From positions 119,232,434-119,296,433 of the forward strand of contig CM075729.1 in NCBI GenBank assembly GCA_037974335.1: a stretch of 64,000 nt of DNA, written 5' to 3'. The position numbers were made by a program, and so were the translations under genes. Shown here piece after piece: positions 47,501-49,865 of the stretch (position 1 is the stretch's first letter; every line of letters starts with the position of its first letter). This stretch comes from Prionace glauca (taxonomy: Eukaryota; Chordata; Chondrichthyes; Carcharhiniformes; Carcharhinidae). Under the pieces are notes generated by a model. It had not been told where the DNA came from, searched no databases, and worked only from the letters and a program-made list of their open reading frames with translations.

Positions 47501-47876
47501 TTGTAGGATTTGCACATTCTCACAAAGAGATGGCTAGGACCAGGAAAATGGAAAGTGTTGAATTGATGTAGGATGATGGAAGAGTCAGTTATGGAGATAG
47601 AAAAGGACTGGAAAAATGAGGATGAGTGGGAGAATAGTCAGAATAGGTAATAAATTCAGTGGCGGTAACTGGCTGAAGCAACGGGTTGTCAGGTGCATTC
47701 CCATTCCGTGCATTCCTATTTTGCTGTTTGCAAACATGACAACTCGTGTTCTTTTTTCGATTTTTCTTCAGCAGGAGATGACGGAACCATCATATAATCC
47801 CAGCAGCAATGTCCCACTGAAGAGTGATATTGAATCAGGAAACATGGTGTACGTTGAGAAACACTGTTCCCAGTGA
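14481..47876 (+). CDS. Gene model: Ig-superfamily receptor, V + C2 domains, five hydrophobic exons (10 exons)
   Basis: Joining 14481-14577, 19417-19722, 25751-26005, 27786-27899, 28402-28503, 35002-35133, 38655-38741, 41444-41533, 45707-45759 and 47772-47876 gives 1341 nt (446 residues plus stop) with all GT-AG introns. Exons 1-8 end in phase 1. Predicted layout: signal peptide 1-32; cysteine-less V-type domain 33-134; C2-type domain 135-219 (Cys155, Trp167, Cys201); hydrophobic segments near 225-253, 259-288, 297-317, 336-360 and 378-395; tail 396-446. Six N-glycosylation sequons lie in the Ig domains. The ectodomain resembles CD2/SLAM (CD48-like) or HEPACAM proteins, which act in cell adhesion and leukocyte recognition. 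Those are single-pass, GPI-anchored or secreted, so the five-pass reading is unusual and is inferred from sequence alone. Expression is not shown. Confidence 0.82.
14902..15055 (+). repeat. A/T-rich tandem duplication, period 80 bp
   Basis: The block starting ATACATTTTAAAATC at 14902 recurs at 14982 with only a few differences, giving about two copies. It is intronic (intron 1). Confidence 0.8.
15129..15425 (+). mobile_element. tRNA-derived SINE, tail type B
   Basis: The B box is perfect (GGTTCGATTCCCGGC) but the A-box region is degraded. The B-type tail ends GCACAGTAGGAATGCTGTGA. Confidence 0.88.
15431..15590 (+). repeat. Short repeat with imperfect terminal inverted repeats
   Basis: GAAAATGCTGGAAAATCTC at the left is mirrored by GAGATTTTTTCAGCATTTTC at the right, around a core with CACGTTTCGAGTC. 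It then runs into CAGATTCCAGCATCTGCAG. Similar blocks occur at 41930-41970 and 52445-52510. It may be a non-autonomous element, but boundaries and target duplication are unclear. 15591-16280 beyond it shows nothing recognisable. Confidence 0.45.
16281..16422 (+). mobile_element. tRNA-derived SINE, 5' half only
   Basis: The head with GGTGGTACAGTGG and AGGTTCGATTCCAGC is present. The copy ends after TTTCCTCCTACACTCC, before any tail. Confidence 0.8.
16777..16940 (-). mobile_element. CR1-type LINE, 3' end fragment
   Basis: Inverted 3' octamers (CATAAGAACATAAGAA) are followed by the reverse complement of the CR1 3'UTR and the last ORF2 codons. It is strongly 5' truncated and close in sequence to the young CR1 group. 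Confidence 0.9.
16941..17495. repeat. C-rich minisatellite-like block with 82-bp units
   Basis: The unit beginning ACCACCAACCGGAGAG starts at 17107, 17189 and 17271, an 82-bp period. More diverged flanking units share the AGAGAATGATTGGGCCTCC motif. A pure C run lies near 17470-17490. The long minus-strand frames across it are Gly/Arg-rich artefacts of the composition. Confidence 0.85.
17850..18190 (-). mobile_element. Old CR1-like LINE, 3' fragment
   Basis: On the minus strand this is a diverged CR1 3'UTR and C-terminal ORF2 piece. It has the equivalents of the RVVNLWNSL-type end seen as GAATTCCACAGATTCACAA, and the CATGGCC...TTCCTGCC 3'UTR block. Confidence 0.6.
18206..18331 (+). mobile_element. 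tRNA-derived SINE, type B tail fragment
   Basis: Begins inside the body (GTCCAAAGATGTGTAGG) and ends with the B-type tail (TTTCTGCAATGTAGGAACTC). Confidence 0.75.
18609..18908 (+). mobile_element. tRNA-derived SINE, tail type A
   Basis: The head (TAGCACAGTGGTTAGCACTG, AGGTTTAATTCGCAGC) and A-type tail (ACTTCATTGCAGCGTC, then ACACAAATAAATAC) are present. It is close to full length with scattered changes. Confidence 0.9.
18909..19350 (-). mobile_element. Old LINE 3' fragments with an AACAAAGAA-type end
   Basis: Starts with AAGAGCAAAGAAAATTACAG and CACAGGACCAGGTCCTTCA, the inverted end of a CR1-like family that terminates in TTCTTTGTTC on its sense strand. The degraded ORF2 C-terminus follows. 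A small piece of another such tail is at 19290-19350. The same end occurs at 42835, 54745 and 61030. Confidence 0.6.
19417..19722 (+). CDS. Receptor exon 2: V-type Ig domain without cysteines
   Basis: Acceptor CAG at 19414-19416; donor GTAAGT at 19723; phase 1 at both ends. It encodes residues 33-134: DVIWMFNG (core Trp63), HFRSRLFFN, NGSLMLNNLKASDQGVYTIT (the D-x-G-x-Y F-strand motif). There is no cysteine in the domain, so the B-F disulfide is absent, a hallmark of the CD2/SLAM and HEPACAM V-type domains. Sequons lie at Asn66, Asn98 and Asn101. In the CD2 family this outer domain makes the homophilic or heterophilic contacts. The W-x-F and R-L-F pattern makes assignment to a SLAM/CD48- or HEPACAM-like class likely. 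Confidence 0.88.
19836..20165 (+). mobile_element. Second SINE family (SINE2), tRNA-like head, LINE-type tail
   Basis: The head runs GATGGTCTAGTGATATTATC to GGGTTTGAATCCCTCC, which has box-A- and box-B-like spacing. The body is a block with CTGGTTCACTAATGTCC. The tail is CAACTGCCCTCGGGCAACG... GCCAGTGACAGCCATG. It resembles the tail of the LINE at 13785-14015. Confidence 0.78.
20180..20298 (+). mobile_element. tRNA-derived SINE, type A tail fragment
   Basis: Begins TTCTCCCTCAGTGTACC and continues GAGTGTGGCGACAAGGG and an AATAAATAAACTT end. The 5' half is missing. Confidence 0.8.
20307..20412 (+). repeat. Minisatellite, 16-bp unit
   Basis: About seven tandem copies of a unit like CCCCCACATCCATTAG, alternating between CCCCC and TCCCC variants. 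Nothing else was recognised from 20413 to 20946. Confidence 0.85.
20947..21236 (+). mobile_element. tRNA-derived SINE, tail type A
   Basis: Head with GTACAGTGGTTAGCACTGC; the B box is degraded (TGTTTGATGCCCACC). A-type tail ending AATAAATAAACTTT. An internal part of the body is missing before GTACTGGAGTATGGCGAC. Confidence 0.87.
21360..21590 (-). mobile_element. Old LINE fragment in duplication copy A
   Basis: Degraded minus-strand CR1-like 3' sequence (CACGGCAGAAGTGCCCC...CTTCGGCCCATTGGGTC), matching 22855-23130 in copy B but with an internal deletion. Confidence 0.55.
21685..21992 (-). mobile_element. tRNA-derived SINE, tail type B (copy A)
   Basis: Tail CCCCACAGTGCAGAAGG first; inverted head ending in CACTGTGCTGCAC. 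The counterpart in copy B is 23490-23840, so it predates the duplication. Confidence 0.88.
22000..22640 (-). mobile_element. SINE2 in copy A, interrupted by a tRNA SINE
   Basis: The tail (CATTTATTGCCCACC) and body to about 22181 continue at 22501 (TTCTTAATTCCAGATATG). The intervening 22182-22500 is another SINE. The uninterrupted copy B counterpart is 23852-24172. Confidence 0.8.
22182..22500 (-). mobile_element. tRNA-derived SINE, tail type B, inserted into SINE2
   Basis: Well preserved from the tail (ACAGTGCAGAAACAGGCCC) to the head (GGGAATCGAACCC is the inverted B box; ends at CCGTACCGCCC). It is absent from duplication copy B, so it inserted after the duplication. A short AGTA/GTAG likeness flanks it. 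Confidence 0.9.
22855..23360 (-). mobile_element. Old LINE fragment in duplication copy B
   Basis: Minus-strand CR1-like 3' region: CAGTGCATTCCAGACCCTC and GAGAAAAGATTTTCCTC match the usual late-ORF2 block. From about 23130 to 23360 the similarity is unclear. Confidence 0.5.
23490..23840 (-). mobile_element. tRNA-derived SINE, tail type B (copy B)
   Basis: Same orientation and flanks as 21685-21992. A short duplication at its end repeats CAACCACTGTGCCAGCC / CAACTACTGTGCCCTCC. Confidence 0.88.
23852..24172 (-). mobile_element. SINE2 (copy B), uninterrupted
   Basis: Tail CATTTATTGTCCGTC first; inverted head with GGGATTTGAACCC (B-box-like) and GATAATACCACTAGGC. It serves as the empty-site reference for the SINE insertion in copy A. 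Confidence 0.82.
24530..24962. mobile_element. Penelope-like tail pair forming a large palindrome, 13-bp target duplication
   Basis: Two head-to-head copies of the Penelope-like 3' tail meet at a single base (24755). The arms (24567-24754 and 24756-24962) are nearly perfect inverted repeats of about 190-205 bases. The left end carries an extra terminal segment (CCGGCGTTGGACTGG). TAGGAGAGCAACG at 24517-24529 and again at 24963-24975 is the target-site duplication. There is no coding sequence. Confidence 0.85.
25030..25680 (+). mobile_element. Old CR1-like LINE, ORF2 C-terminus and 3'UTR
   Basis: Pieces such as EYCVQFWSPHYQKDV, FRYEEWLVNLRLFSLERQR and NALPMEVVEAATLEMFK spread over several frames give the late ORF2 of a CR1-like LINE. 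It ends GTGGTGTATTGTACTTTGTTC, i.e. the AACAAAGAA-end family. Confidence 0.78.
25751..26005 (+). CDS. Receptor exon 3: C2-type Ig domain
   Basis: Acceptor CAG at 25748-25750; donor GTGAGT at 26006; phase 1 both ends. It encodes residues 135-219. B-strand TKLTCLVS (Cys155), C-strand ILWRKDD (Trp167), and ANCGIYVCTMEN (F-strand Cys201, with an extra Cys196 where most domains have Asp/Ser) end in HILTFY. Sequons lie at Asn143, Asn148 and Asn186. The LWRKDD...NxxHYxL...STLIIS order is typical of the membrane-proximal C2 domain of the CD2/SLAM and HEPACAM families. Cys196 could pair with a cysteine elsewhere, for example in exon 4. Confidence 0.9.
26122..26451 (+). mobile_element. tRNA-derived SINE, tail type B
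   Basis: Head with AGCACTGTGGCACAATG and GGGTTCGATTCCTGG; B-type tail with CGATGGGCCGAATGC and GTAGGGATTCTATGACTC. The ATTCTATG-like end resembles the CR1 terminal octamer. Confidence 0.92.
26520..26830 (-). mobile_element. Old CR1-like LINE, 3' fragment
   Basis: Minus-strand 3'UTR and ORF2 end: CATTCGGCCCATCGGGTC, CAATGAGATCAGGACTGA, CACAGATTCACCACCTTC. It is diverged and truncated. 26831-27140 beyond it shows nothing recognisable. Confidence 0.65.
27141..27327 (-). mobile_element. tRNA-derived SINE, type B tail portion, left arm of an inverted pair
   Basis: AATCATAGAATCCTGCAGTG through ACCTGTACATCTTT: tail and part of the body, stopping before the head. Confidence 0.82.
27355..27605 (+). 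mobile_element. tRNA-derived SINE, type B, right arm of an inverted pair
   Basis: From the body (TATGTGGGTTTTCTCTGG) to the tail (TGCCATTGTAGGAATTCTG). Only about 27 bases separate it from the opposite-strand piece, so the two could form a hairpin in RNA. Confidence 0.82.
27786..27899 (+). CDS. Receptor exon 4: cysteine-containing, moderately hydrophobic segment
   Basis: Acceptor CAG at 27783-27785; donor GTAAGA at 27900; phase 1 both ends, 114 nt. It encodes residues 220-257. LHYCTMGLSVATLTTAG and SCTIISFLPV form a weakly hydrophobic stretch, then SKTK. Two cysteines (227, 245). Alone it could be a membrane-proximal stalk. In the five-pass reading it is the first membrane segment, with SKTK on the cytoplasmic side. 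It is the weakest of the five hydrophobic exons. Confidence 0.68.
28007..28303 (+). mobile_element. tRNA-derived SINE, tail type A, in intron 4
   Basis: Head GGTGGCACAGTGGTTAGCAC and AGGTTTGATTCCCGGC; A-type tail GGCGACTAGGGGATTTTC to ACACTAATAAATC. It fills most of the 0.5-kb intron 4. Confidence 0.93.
28402..28503 (+). CDS. Receptor exon 5: strongly hydrophobic membrane segment
   Basis: Acceptor CAG at 28399-28401; donor GTACTG at 28504; phase 1 both ends, 102 nt. It encodes residues 259-291 flanked by split codons: FPFLLYVLQVWQYIP, ILSFLLFAGAMLCWI, PVE. It is long enough for one membrane pass. The short segment VEGLHNNT connecting to exon 6 carries a sequon (Asn295) and would be extracellular if this pass runs inside to outside. 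Pieces of it look like CD47 transmembrane sequence by eye, which is suggestive only. Confidence 0.8.
28601..28888 (-). mobile_element. tRNA-derived SINE, tail type A
   Basis: The inverted A-type tail (GTAAGGCTTACATTAACACT) comes first. The inverted head ends near ACTGTGCCATCATACC. It lies 100 bases after exon 5. Confidence 0.9.
29153..29490 (+). mobile_element. SINE2
   Basis: Head with CACTAGACTTTAATCCAG and GGGATTCAAACCCTGCC; tail CAACTAGTGATGGGCAATAA, GTCCCACTAAA. Near full length. Confidence 0.82.
29674..29873 (+). mobile_element. CR1-type LINE, very short 3' end
   Basis: From GTTGAAGTGGTGGAGGCTG to the octamer end TTTCTTATG. It holds the last 30-odd ORF2 codons (NIFKKRVDGFLIREGIKGYG) and the 3'UTR. 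It is near identical to the young CR1 group and has a single octamer. Confidence 0.93.
29874..31429. other. Unassigned intron 5 sequence
   Basis: About 1.5 kb with no recognised repeat family or exon. There is a G-rich run at about 30955-30970. Open frames are short and lack splice-site support. Confidence 0.45.
31430..34010 (-). mobile_element. Rex/Babar-like LINE, interrupted by a CR1
   Basis: On the minus strand, 33231-34010 carries the late RT and downstream region (WCNDNNISLNVSKTKEIVID; PVYINGDEMEMVENF). 31430-31998 carries the C-terminus (NEAQSITQTSLPSSDSVN, RKAASIIKN) and the 3' end. These motifs fit Rex1/Babar-type LINE RTs, by recall of the family only. The two parts are separated by a CR1 at 31999-33230. 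The copy at 49866-51180 keeps them joined, confirming the interruption. The reading frames are broken. Confidence 0.72.
31999..33230 (-). mobile_element. CR1-type LINE 3' half, inserted in the Rex-like LINE
   Basis: It starts with inverted octamers (AAGAACATAAGAACATAAG). On the minus strand it has the ORF2 C-terminus, then the RT with VFLDFQKVFDKVPHKRL, GVPQGSVLGPQVF and FADDMKMSG near its far end. It is about 1.2 kb, 5' truncated, and somewhat more diverged than the young CR1 group. Flanking CAGGTT on both sides may be a short target duplication. Confidence 0.88.
34215..34745 (-). mobile_element. CR1-like LINE, 3' fragment of another subfamily
   Basis: The minus-strand frame has VSVWNELPEVIVEAGTILS, FRKCLDSYIGKMAIEGYG, an ORF2 C-terminus clearly distinct from the young CR1. 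It continues into degraded ORF2. 34746-35001 shows nothing before exon 6. Confidence 0.7.
35002..35133 (+). CDS. Receptor exon 6: membrane segment with a basic cytoplasmic-type stretch
   Basis: Acceptor TAG at 34999-35001; donor GTAAGT at 35134; phase 1 both ends, 132 nt. It encodes residues 292-335: LHNNTLWMLLLSLCLV, LISSLLLI, then CKKVCDKKRKKLFDTLKIK. The sequon Asn295 before the membrane span and the strong basic cluster after it place the N-side outside and the C-side inside. By itself it would make a perfectly good type I anchor. It therefore fits both a single-pass isoform and the third pass of a five-pass protein. Confidence 0.85.
35134..36589. other. Intron 6, unassigned; possible alternative 3' end
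   Basis: If exon 6 is not spliced the frame runs on to a stop at 35247-35249, adding 38 residues (SKFKDKLYICIACYDMEF...). AATAAA lies at 35392-35397, so an alternative terminal exon is conceivable but unsupported. The remaining 1.2 kb shows no recognised repeat. Confidence 0.35.
36590..36800 (+). mobile_element. Old CR1-like LINE, 3' end fragment
   Basis: Late 3'UTR with ATTGAATTTGATGACCAACC, GGCAGAGCAGGCTTGAAAGG and the diverged end TTTATATGTTTCTATATT. Confidence 0.65.
36801..37620 (-). mobile_element. Old CR1-like LINE, ORF2 C-terminal region
   Basis: Minus-strand frames include MFPMVGVSRIRGHSLRM and RRNVFTQRVVSLWNSLPHKS, the late ORF2 block of a CR1. It is diverged. Its 3' end abuts the opposite-strand fragment ending at 36800, giving tail-to-tail copies. 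Confidence 0.75.
37783..38543 (+). mobile_element. CR1-type LINE 3' end, just upstream of exon 7
   Basis: The frame from 37861 to 38442 is open over 193 codons and matches the young CR1 C-terminus, including FWAPHLRKDILALEGVQRR. It ends with octamers (TTCTTATGTTTTTATGTTC). It begins within AAAAACTGCAGCAGGCGAC, almost the same truncation point as the copy at 58731. It ends 111 bases before the exon 7 start. Confidence 0.95.
38655..38741 (+). CDS. Receptor exon 7: hydrophobic segment
   Basis: A T-rich tract leads into acceptor CAG at 38652-38654; donor GTGAGT at 38742; phase 1 both ends, 87 nt. It encodes residues 336-364: LLPLVTVLGEISVIFGSVF, then QIVELNNQA. Hydrophobic but with acidic residues at 346 and 359, so its membrane status is less certain than exons 5, 6 and 8. 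In the five-pass model it is pass four and ends on the outside. Confidence 0.72.
38742..39320. other. Intron 7 start, unassigned
   Basis: No exon was recognised. 39220-39300 holds a short piece of type A SINE tail (CTAGGGGATTTTCATAATA, CTAATAAATAAACTTGAC). The rest is unassigned. Confidence 0.4.
39321..39623 (+). mobile_element. tRNA-derived SINE, tail type B
   Basis: Head GGCACGGTGGCATAATGG and GGGTTCAATTCCCAGC; tail TGCACTGTAGGGGTCCTATG, ATTCTACGA. Near complete. Confidence 0.92.
40079..40235 (+). mobile_element. tRNA-derived SINE, 5' half
   Basis: Head GACACGGTGGCAGAGTGG and GGGTTCGATACCCGG; stops at CACAGTCCGAAAGACG. Followed by a 45-base spacer that recurs at 41015-41060. Confidence 0.85.
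40281..40588 (+). mobile_element. tRNA-derived SINE, tail type A
   Basis: Head GGCAGCACGGTGGCACAGTA; B box GGATTCAATCCC; A-type tail to CACCAACAAATAAGC. Near complete. Confidence 0.92.
40979..41096 (+). repeat. Local duplication of the SINE-spacer-SINE junction
   Basis: TTCAGGCGCTCCAGTTTCC, the SINE break at GAAAGACG, the spacer ATGATGACGGATGCAAAG, and the next SINE head repeat the arrangement at 40195-40312 almost base for base. A non-SINE spacer in both places means a duplication of the locus, not two insertions. Confidence 0.8.
41160..41285 (+). repeat. G-rich tract with quadruplex potential
   Basis: Many G runs of 4-9 (GGGGGGTGTTGGGG, GTGGGGGGGGGTGAGGGG, TTTTGGGGGGAAGGGG) within 120 bases of intron 7, about 160 bases upstream of exon 8. 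Long C/P-rich minus-strand frames here are composition artefacts. Confidence 0.75.
41444..41533 (+). CDS. Receptor exon 8: last membrane segment
   Basis: Acceptor CAG at 41441-41443; donor GTAAGT at 41534; phase 1 both ends, 90 nt. It encodes residues 365-394: KGCEATVYLQTS, then RTLAVVLSVFLLAVLVL, running into V-KTCTKQ of exon 9. An 18-residue hydrophobic run followed at once by lysines is a classic out-to-in anchor. Cys368 on the outer side could pair with an extracellular cysteine. Confidence 0.85.
41700..41780 (-). mobile_element. SINE2 head fragment
   Basis: GAATGTTAGCTAGGGC and TCTGGATTAATAGTCCATC match the inverted SINE2 head. The rest is missing. 41855-41970 holds a repeat with CACAGATGCTGTCAGACC and GTAGCATTTTCTG, as in the element at 15431. 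Confidence 0.55.
42068..42367 (+). mobile_element. tRNA-derived SINE, tail type B
   Basis: Head eroded (GCAGTGGTCAGAACTGC), B box GTCCGATTCCTGG; tail CTTGATGGACCGAATGGCC, CACTGTATATTCTACG. 42368-42834 beyond it shows nothing clear. Confidence 0.87.
42835..43100 (-). mobile_element. Composite of AACAAAGAA-type LINE tail and SINE body
   Basis: ACAACAAAGAACAAAATCAG and GGCCCTTCGGCCCAACGAG (the LINE-type tail) are followed by a SINE body, CACATCTTTGGGGTGTGGG and GAGAATGTGCAAACTCC. It may be a tRNA-SINE body joined to a different tail, or two fused copies. Confidence 0.5.
43101..43640 (-). mobile_element. Old CR1-like LINE fragments
   Basis: 43330-43630 has minus-strand late-ORF2 blocks (GGCAGAGCATTCCATACCC, CCTCTGTGTGAAAACC). 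The part from 43101 to 43330 is less certain. Confidence 0.5.
43780..44050 (-). mobile_element. tRNA-derived SINE, tail type A
   Basis: Inverted tail (GGTTTATTCATTAATCACAA, ACTTCATTACAG) to inverted head (GGGAATCGAATCCGGG, CACTGTGCCGCCCC). The B box is well preserved. 44051-44534 beyond it shows nothing recognisable. Confidence 0.93.
44535..44828 (-). mobile_element. tRNA-derived SINE, tail type B
   Basis: Tail AGAATCTCCACAGTGCAGAA to inverted head GGAATTGAACCAGG, CACTGTGTCACTC. Confidence 0.9.
44995..45480 (-). mobile_element. Old CR1-like LINE, 3' end
   Basis: The minus-strand frame has ISGLSYEERLSRLKFYSLMF and RMITMVGESRTRGHSLRIRG, the CR1 ORF2 end. The 3'UTR (AGGATTAGGCCATTCGGCCC) starts near 45010. 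Confidence 0.82.
45707..45759 (+). CDS. Receptor exon 9: cytoplasmic tail, first part
   Basis: The acceptor is a tandem CAGCAG (45701-45706). Using the second AG gives V-KTCTKQTDGNNAETEKI; using the first adds one Ala. The donor is GTAAGT at 45760. Starts in phase 1 and ends in phase 0, unlike all upstream exons. Residues 395-412 are hydrophilic and cytoplasmic. No tyrosine motif. Confidence 0.78.
45895..46147 (-). mobile_element. tRNA-derived SINE, tail type A, degraded head
   Basis: Inverted A-type tail (TATTTATTCATGTCACAAG, TTAACACTGCAATGAAG) and body. The head is eroded near TCCACTGTGCTGCC. Starts 135 bases after exon 9. Confidence 0.87.
46148..47080. other. Intron 9, unassigned
   Basis: A/T-rich. 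Short direct repeats near 46930-46975 (AATTCAATTCAATTCAA type). No exon or repeat family was recognised. Confidence 0.45.
47081..47316 (-). mobile_element. tRNA-derived SINE, type B tail and body
   Basis: AATCATAGGATCCCTCCAG through GAGAATGTGCAAGCTC. The head is missing. Confidence 0.82.
47420..47523 (+). mobile_element. tRNA-derived SINE, 5' fragment
   Basis: CGGCACAGTGGCAAAATGG and GGGTTCAATTCAGG heads a copy that breaks off at TTTGCACATTCTC. Confidence 0.8.
47772..47876 (+). CDS. Receptor exon 10: C-terminal tail and stop
   Basis: A T-rich tract leads to a tandem acceptor CAGCAG. The AG at 47770-47771 gives an exon starting QEMTEPSYNPSSNV; the next AG would drop the Gln. It continues PLKSDIESGNMVYVEKHCSQ and stops at TGA 47874-47876. 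Tyrosines 420 and 439 are possible phosphorylation sites. Neither forms the ITSM pattern (T-x-Y-x-x-V/I) of classic SLAM tails, nor an ITIM. The total tail after the last membrane span is about 50 residues. Confidence 0.8.
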   Translation, partial: QEMTEPSYNPSSNVPLKSDIESGNMVYVEKHCSQ

Positions 47877-47943
47877 AGAATTGCTGTATATTGGAGAGCG
47901 GTTTTCCCATTGATGAACTGCCACATATTGAGGAAGATCTGTC

Positions 47944-47949
47944 AATAAA
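47944..47949 (+). terminator. Poly(A) signal of the receptor gene
   Basis: AATAAA lies 68 bases after the TGA. A short A/T-rich 3'UTR follows to about 48000. Confidence 0.7.
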
Positions 47950-47999
47950 GAATCTATTTTAAACTTTAAATTTCAACAATTGCAAACAGCGCTTCTTCA

Positions 48000-48764
48000 T
48001 GCAGTAGAATTTTCTGAGATCTTGTTTGATTTATGTGGCTTTGCATTGCAAGTGGCTCATCAGAACATCTGCAAAGCTTAAAATTTTGTGTCCTTGAATG
48101 TCATTTTTAATTTCTTCCCTCCTGGGAAATCATGAAGTAGGAACCTGAGTGGGACGTTTGGCCCATTTTGACTGTTCCACCGTTTGATAAGATCGTGACT
48201 GATCTGATTTGGCCTTAATTCCATGTTCCTGCTTGCTCCCCGTATCCTTTGTTAACTCATCTGCTGACTTCAGCCTTGAATATGTTCAAGAAAAAAGACC
48301 CTGCAAAGGTTCATTGCCCTCGGGCGGGATTTCTCAGCTTTGGGATGTGCTGGAAAATCCTGCCCCTAAGATCTATGAATGTTCTGCTTCAAATGGGTAC
48401 TTGCCAAACTTGGTCTGTTTTACAAAAGTTGTATTTGTCTTGTGGGGAGGTATTATGCATGATTCATGAGAAATGTTTTACTATAATTTTTCATTTCTCA
48501 GTTTTTTAAATTAATTTTATCTTGTATAAGCTTTTGGAATTTTTTTTGTATTTTTGTGGTTAATATGAGCATTTGTGAATCACTGAGACATTGAGGTAAA
48601 GGCAGATGTTATCCTTTGTCACTAATTACACTCAGGATGTGGGCATGGTTCACTATTACTGTAAACGAATGTGCCTCTGGTTACTCACATGACTTGTGAC
48701 GCCATCAGGGACAATTGCGGTGTGTTACCTCTCCTCCATCCTGGAGTCTAAGCAGTTTAGATTA
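48000..48764. other. Intergenic, mostly unassigned
   Basis: 48135-48290 resembles a degraded minus-strand CR1 end (GATAAGATCGTGACTGATC). The rest is A/T-rich with nothing recognised. Confidence 0.4.
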
Positions 48765-49012
48765 GTCTATTTATTAGTGTCGCCAATAGGCTCACATAAA
48801 ACCTGCATTGAAGTTACAGTGAAAATTCCCTAATTGGATACACTGAGGGGGCATTTTGCATGGCAATGCACCTAACCAGCATGTCATTTGGACTGTGGAA
48901 GGAAATCCAAGGTGAGAACGTGCAGACTTTGCACAGATAATGACCCAAGCCGAGAATTGAAACCGAGTCTCTGGCACTGTGAGGCAGCAGTGCTAATCAC
49001 CGTGCCGTCCCC
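48765..49012 (-). mobile_element. tRNA-derived SINE, tail type A
   Basis: Inverted tail (TCTATTTATTAGTGTCGCC, TTGAAGTTACAGTG) to inverted head (CACTGTGAGGCAGCAG, CACCGTGCCGTCC). Confidence 0.9.
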
Positions 49013-49865
49013 TAACAAGCAACACCTATCTAATAAATCTCGATCAACTGGTTAAGTAACACACCGTGCGGTAACCTTTTACCTTTGCTATACAAGTGAG
49101 CTGACTGCGTTACTATACAACACTGACAAAGCTGGCATTTATTCAGGATTCCTCATTGCCCCTGAAAAGTTTGCAGTGAACCAAGCTCTTGAACTTCCTG
49201 CAATCTGACAGTCTAACGATTCTCCCGCAACAGTTGAAAACATTGAAATTGTTTAGCGCTGCAAACCATCTCAGCGTGTGTTCTTTTCAACTGGTTCAAA
49301 GACAAGCTTGCAACTTTGTTTGGGTGCAATTTGATGGTTTCACTTTTTTGAATAGCACTAATATATGATGAGTGAGTCTGTAAACATGACACAGTAATCA
49401 TGTTAGTTCAACAAAAGTGGAGATGATTGAAAAAAAAAGGACAACTGAAATTTTTGATCTTGGAAAAGTCAATTAAATTCTCCAAGGAGAAGTGTGTTGA
49501 AACTTTTATATACTTTCATATCATTTATAAAAAATGTACACACTTTTTTAACTTATCTATGATGACATAAGGGCATTGGGGAGAATTGTCCCTGTTGAGT
49601 ATTTGAATTCAAAAAATGGTCTGAGATACAGACATCAGAACTGTGACACTTCTGAAACTTCAGTCAGATCATGGAGGTGTGGTGGTGGTGGGGGGGGGGG
49701 GGGGGGGGGGGTGCAGTTAAGTACTTATATGCCTGTACTGTTTATTCAATAAACCGACACCTGATTCCGATGTTTAAGAGCCTGATTGAAAATGTTGCAC
49801 TAACACACTTTACGCTGACATTATTTTGGTCTGATTGCAAGAAGGCATTGTGAATAGAATTGAAC
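49013..49865. other. Unassigned, with a G homopolymer
   Basis: A GTGGTGGTG run leads into a G homopolymer of about 20 at 49690-49711. No gene or repeat family was recognised otherwise. Confidence 0.5.
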
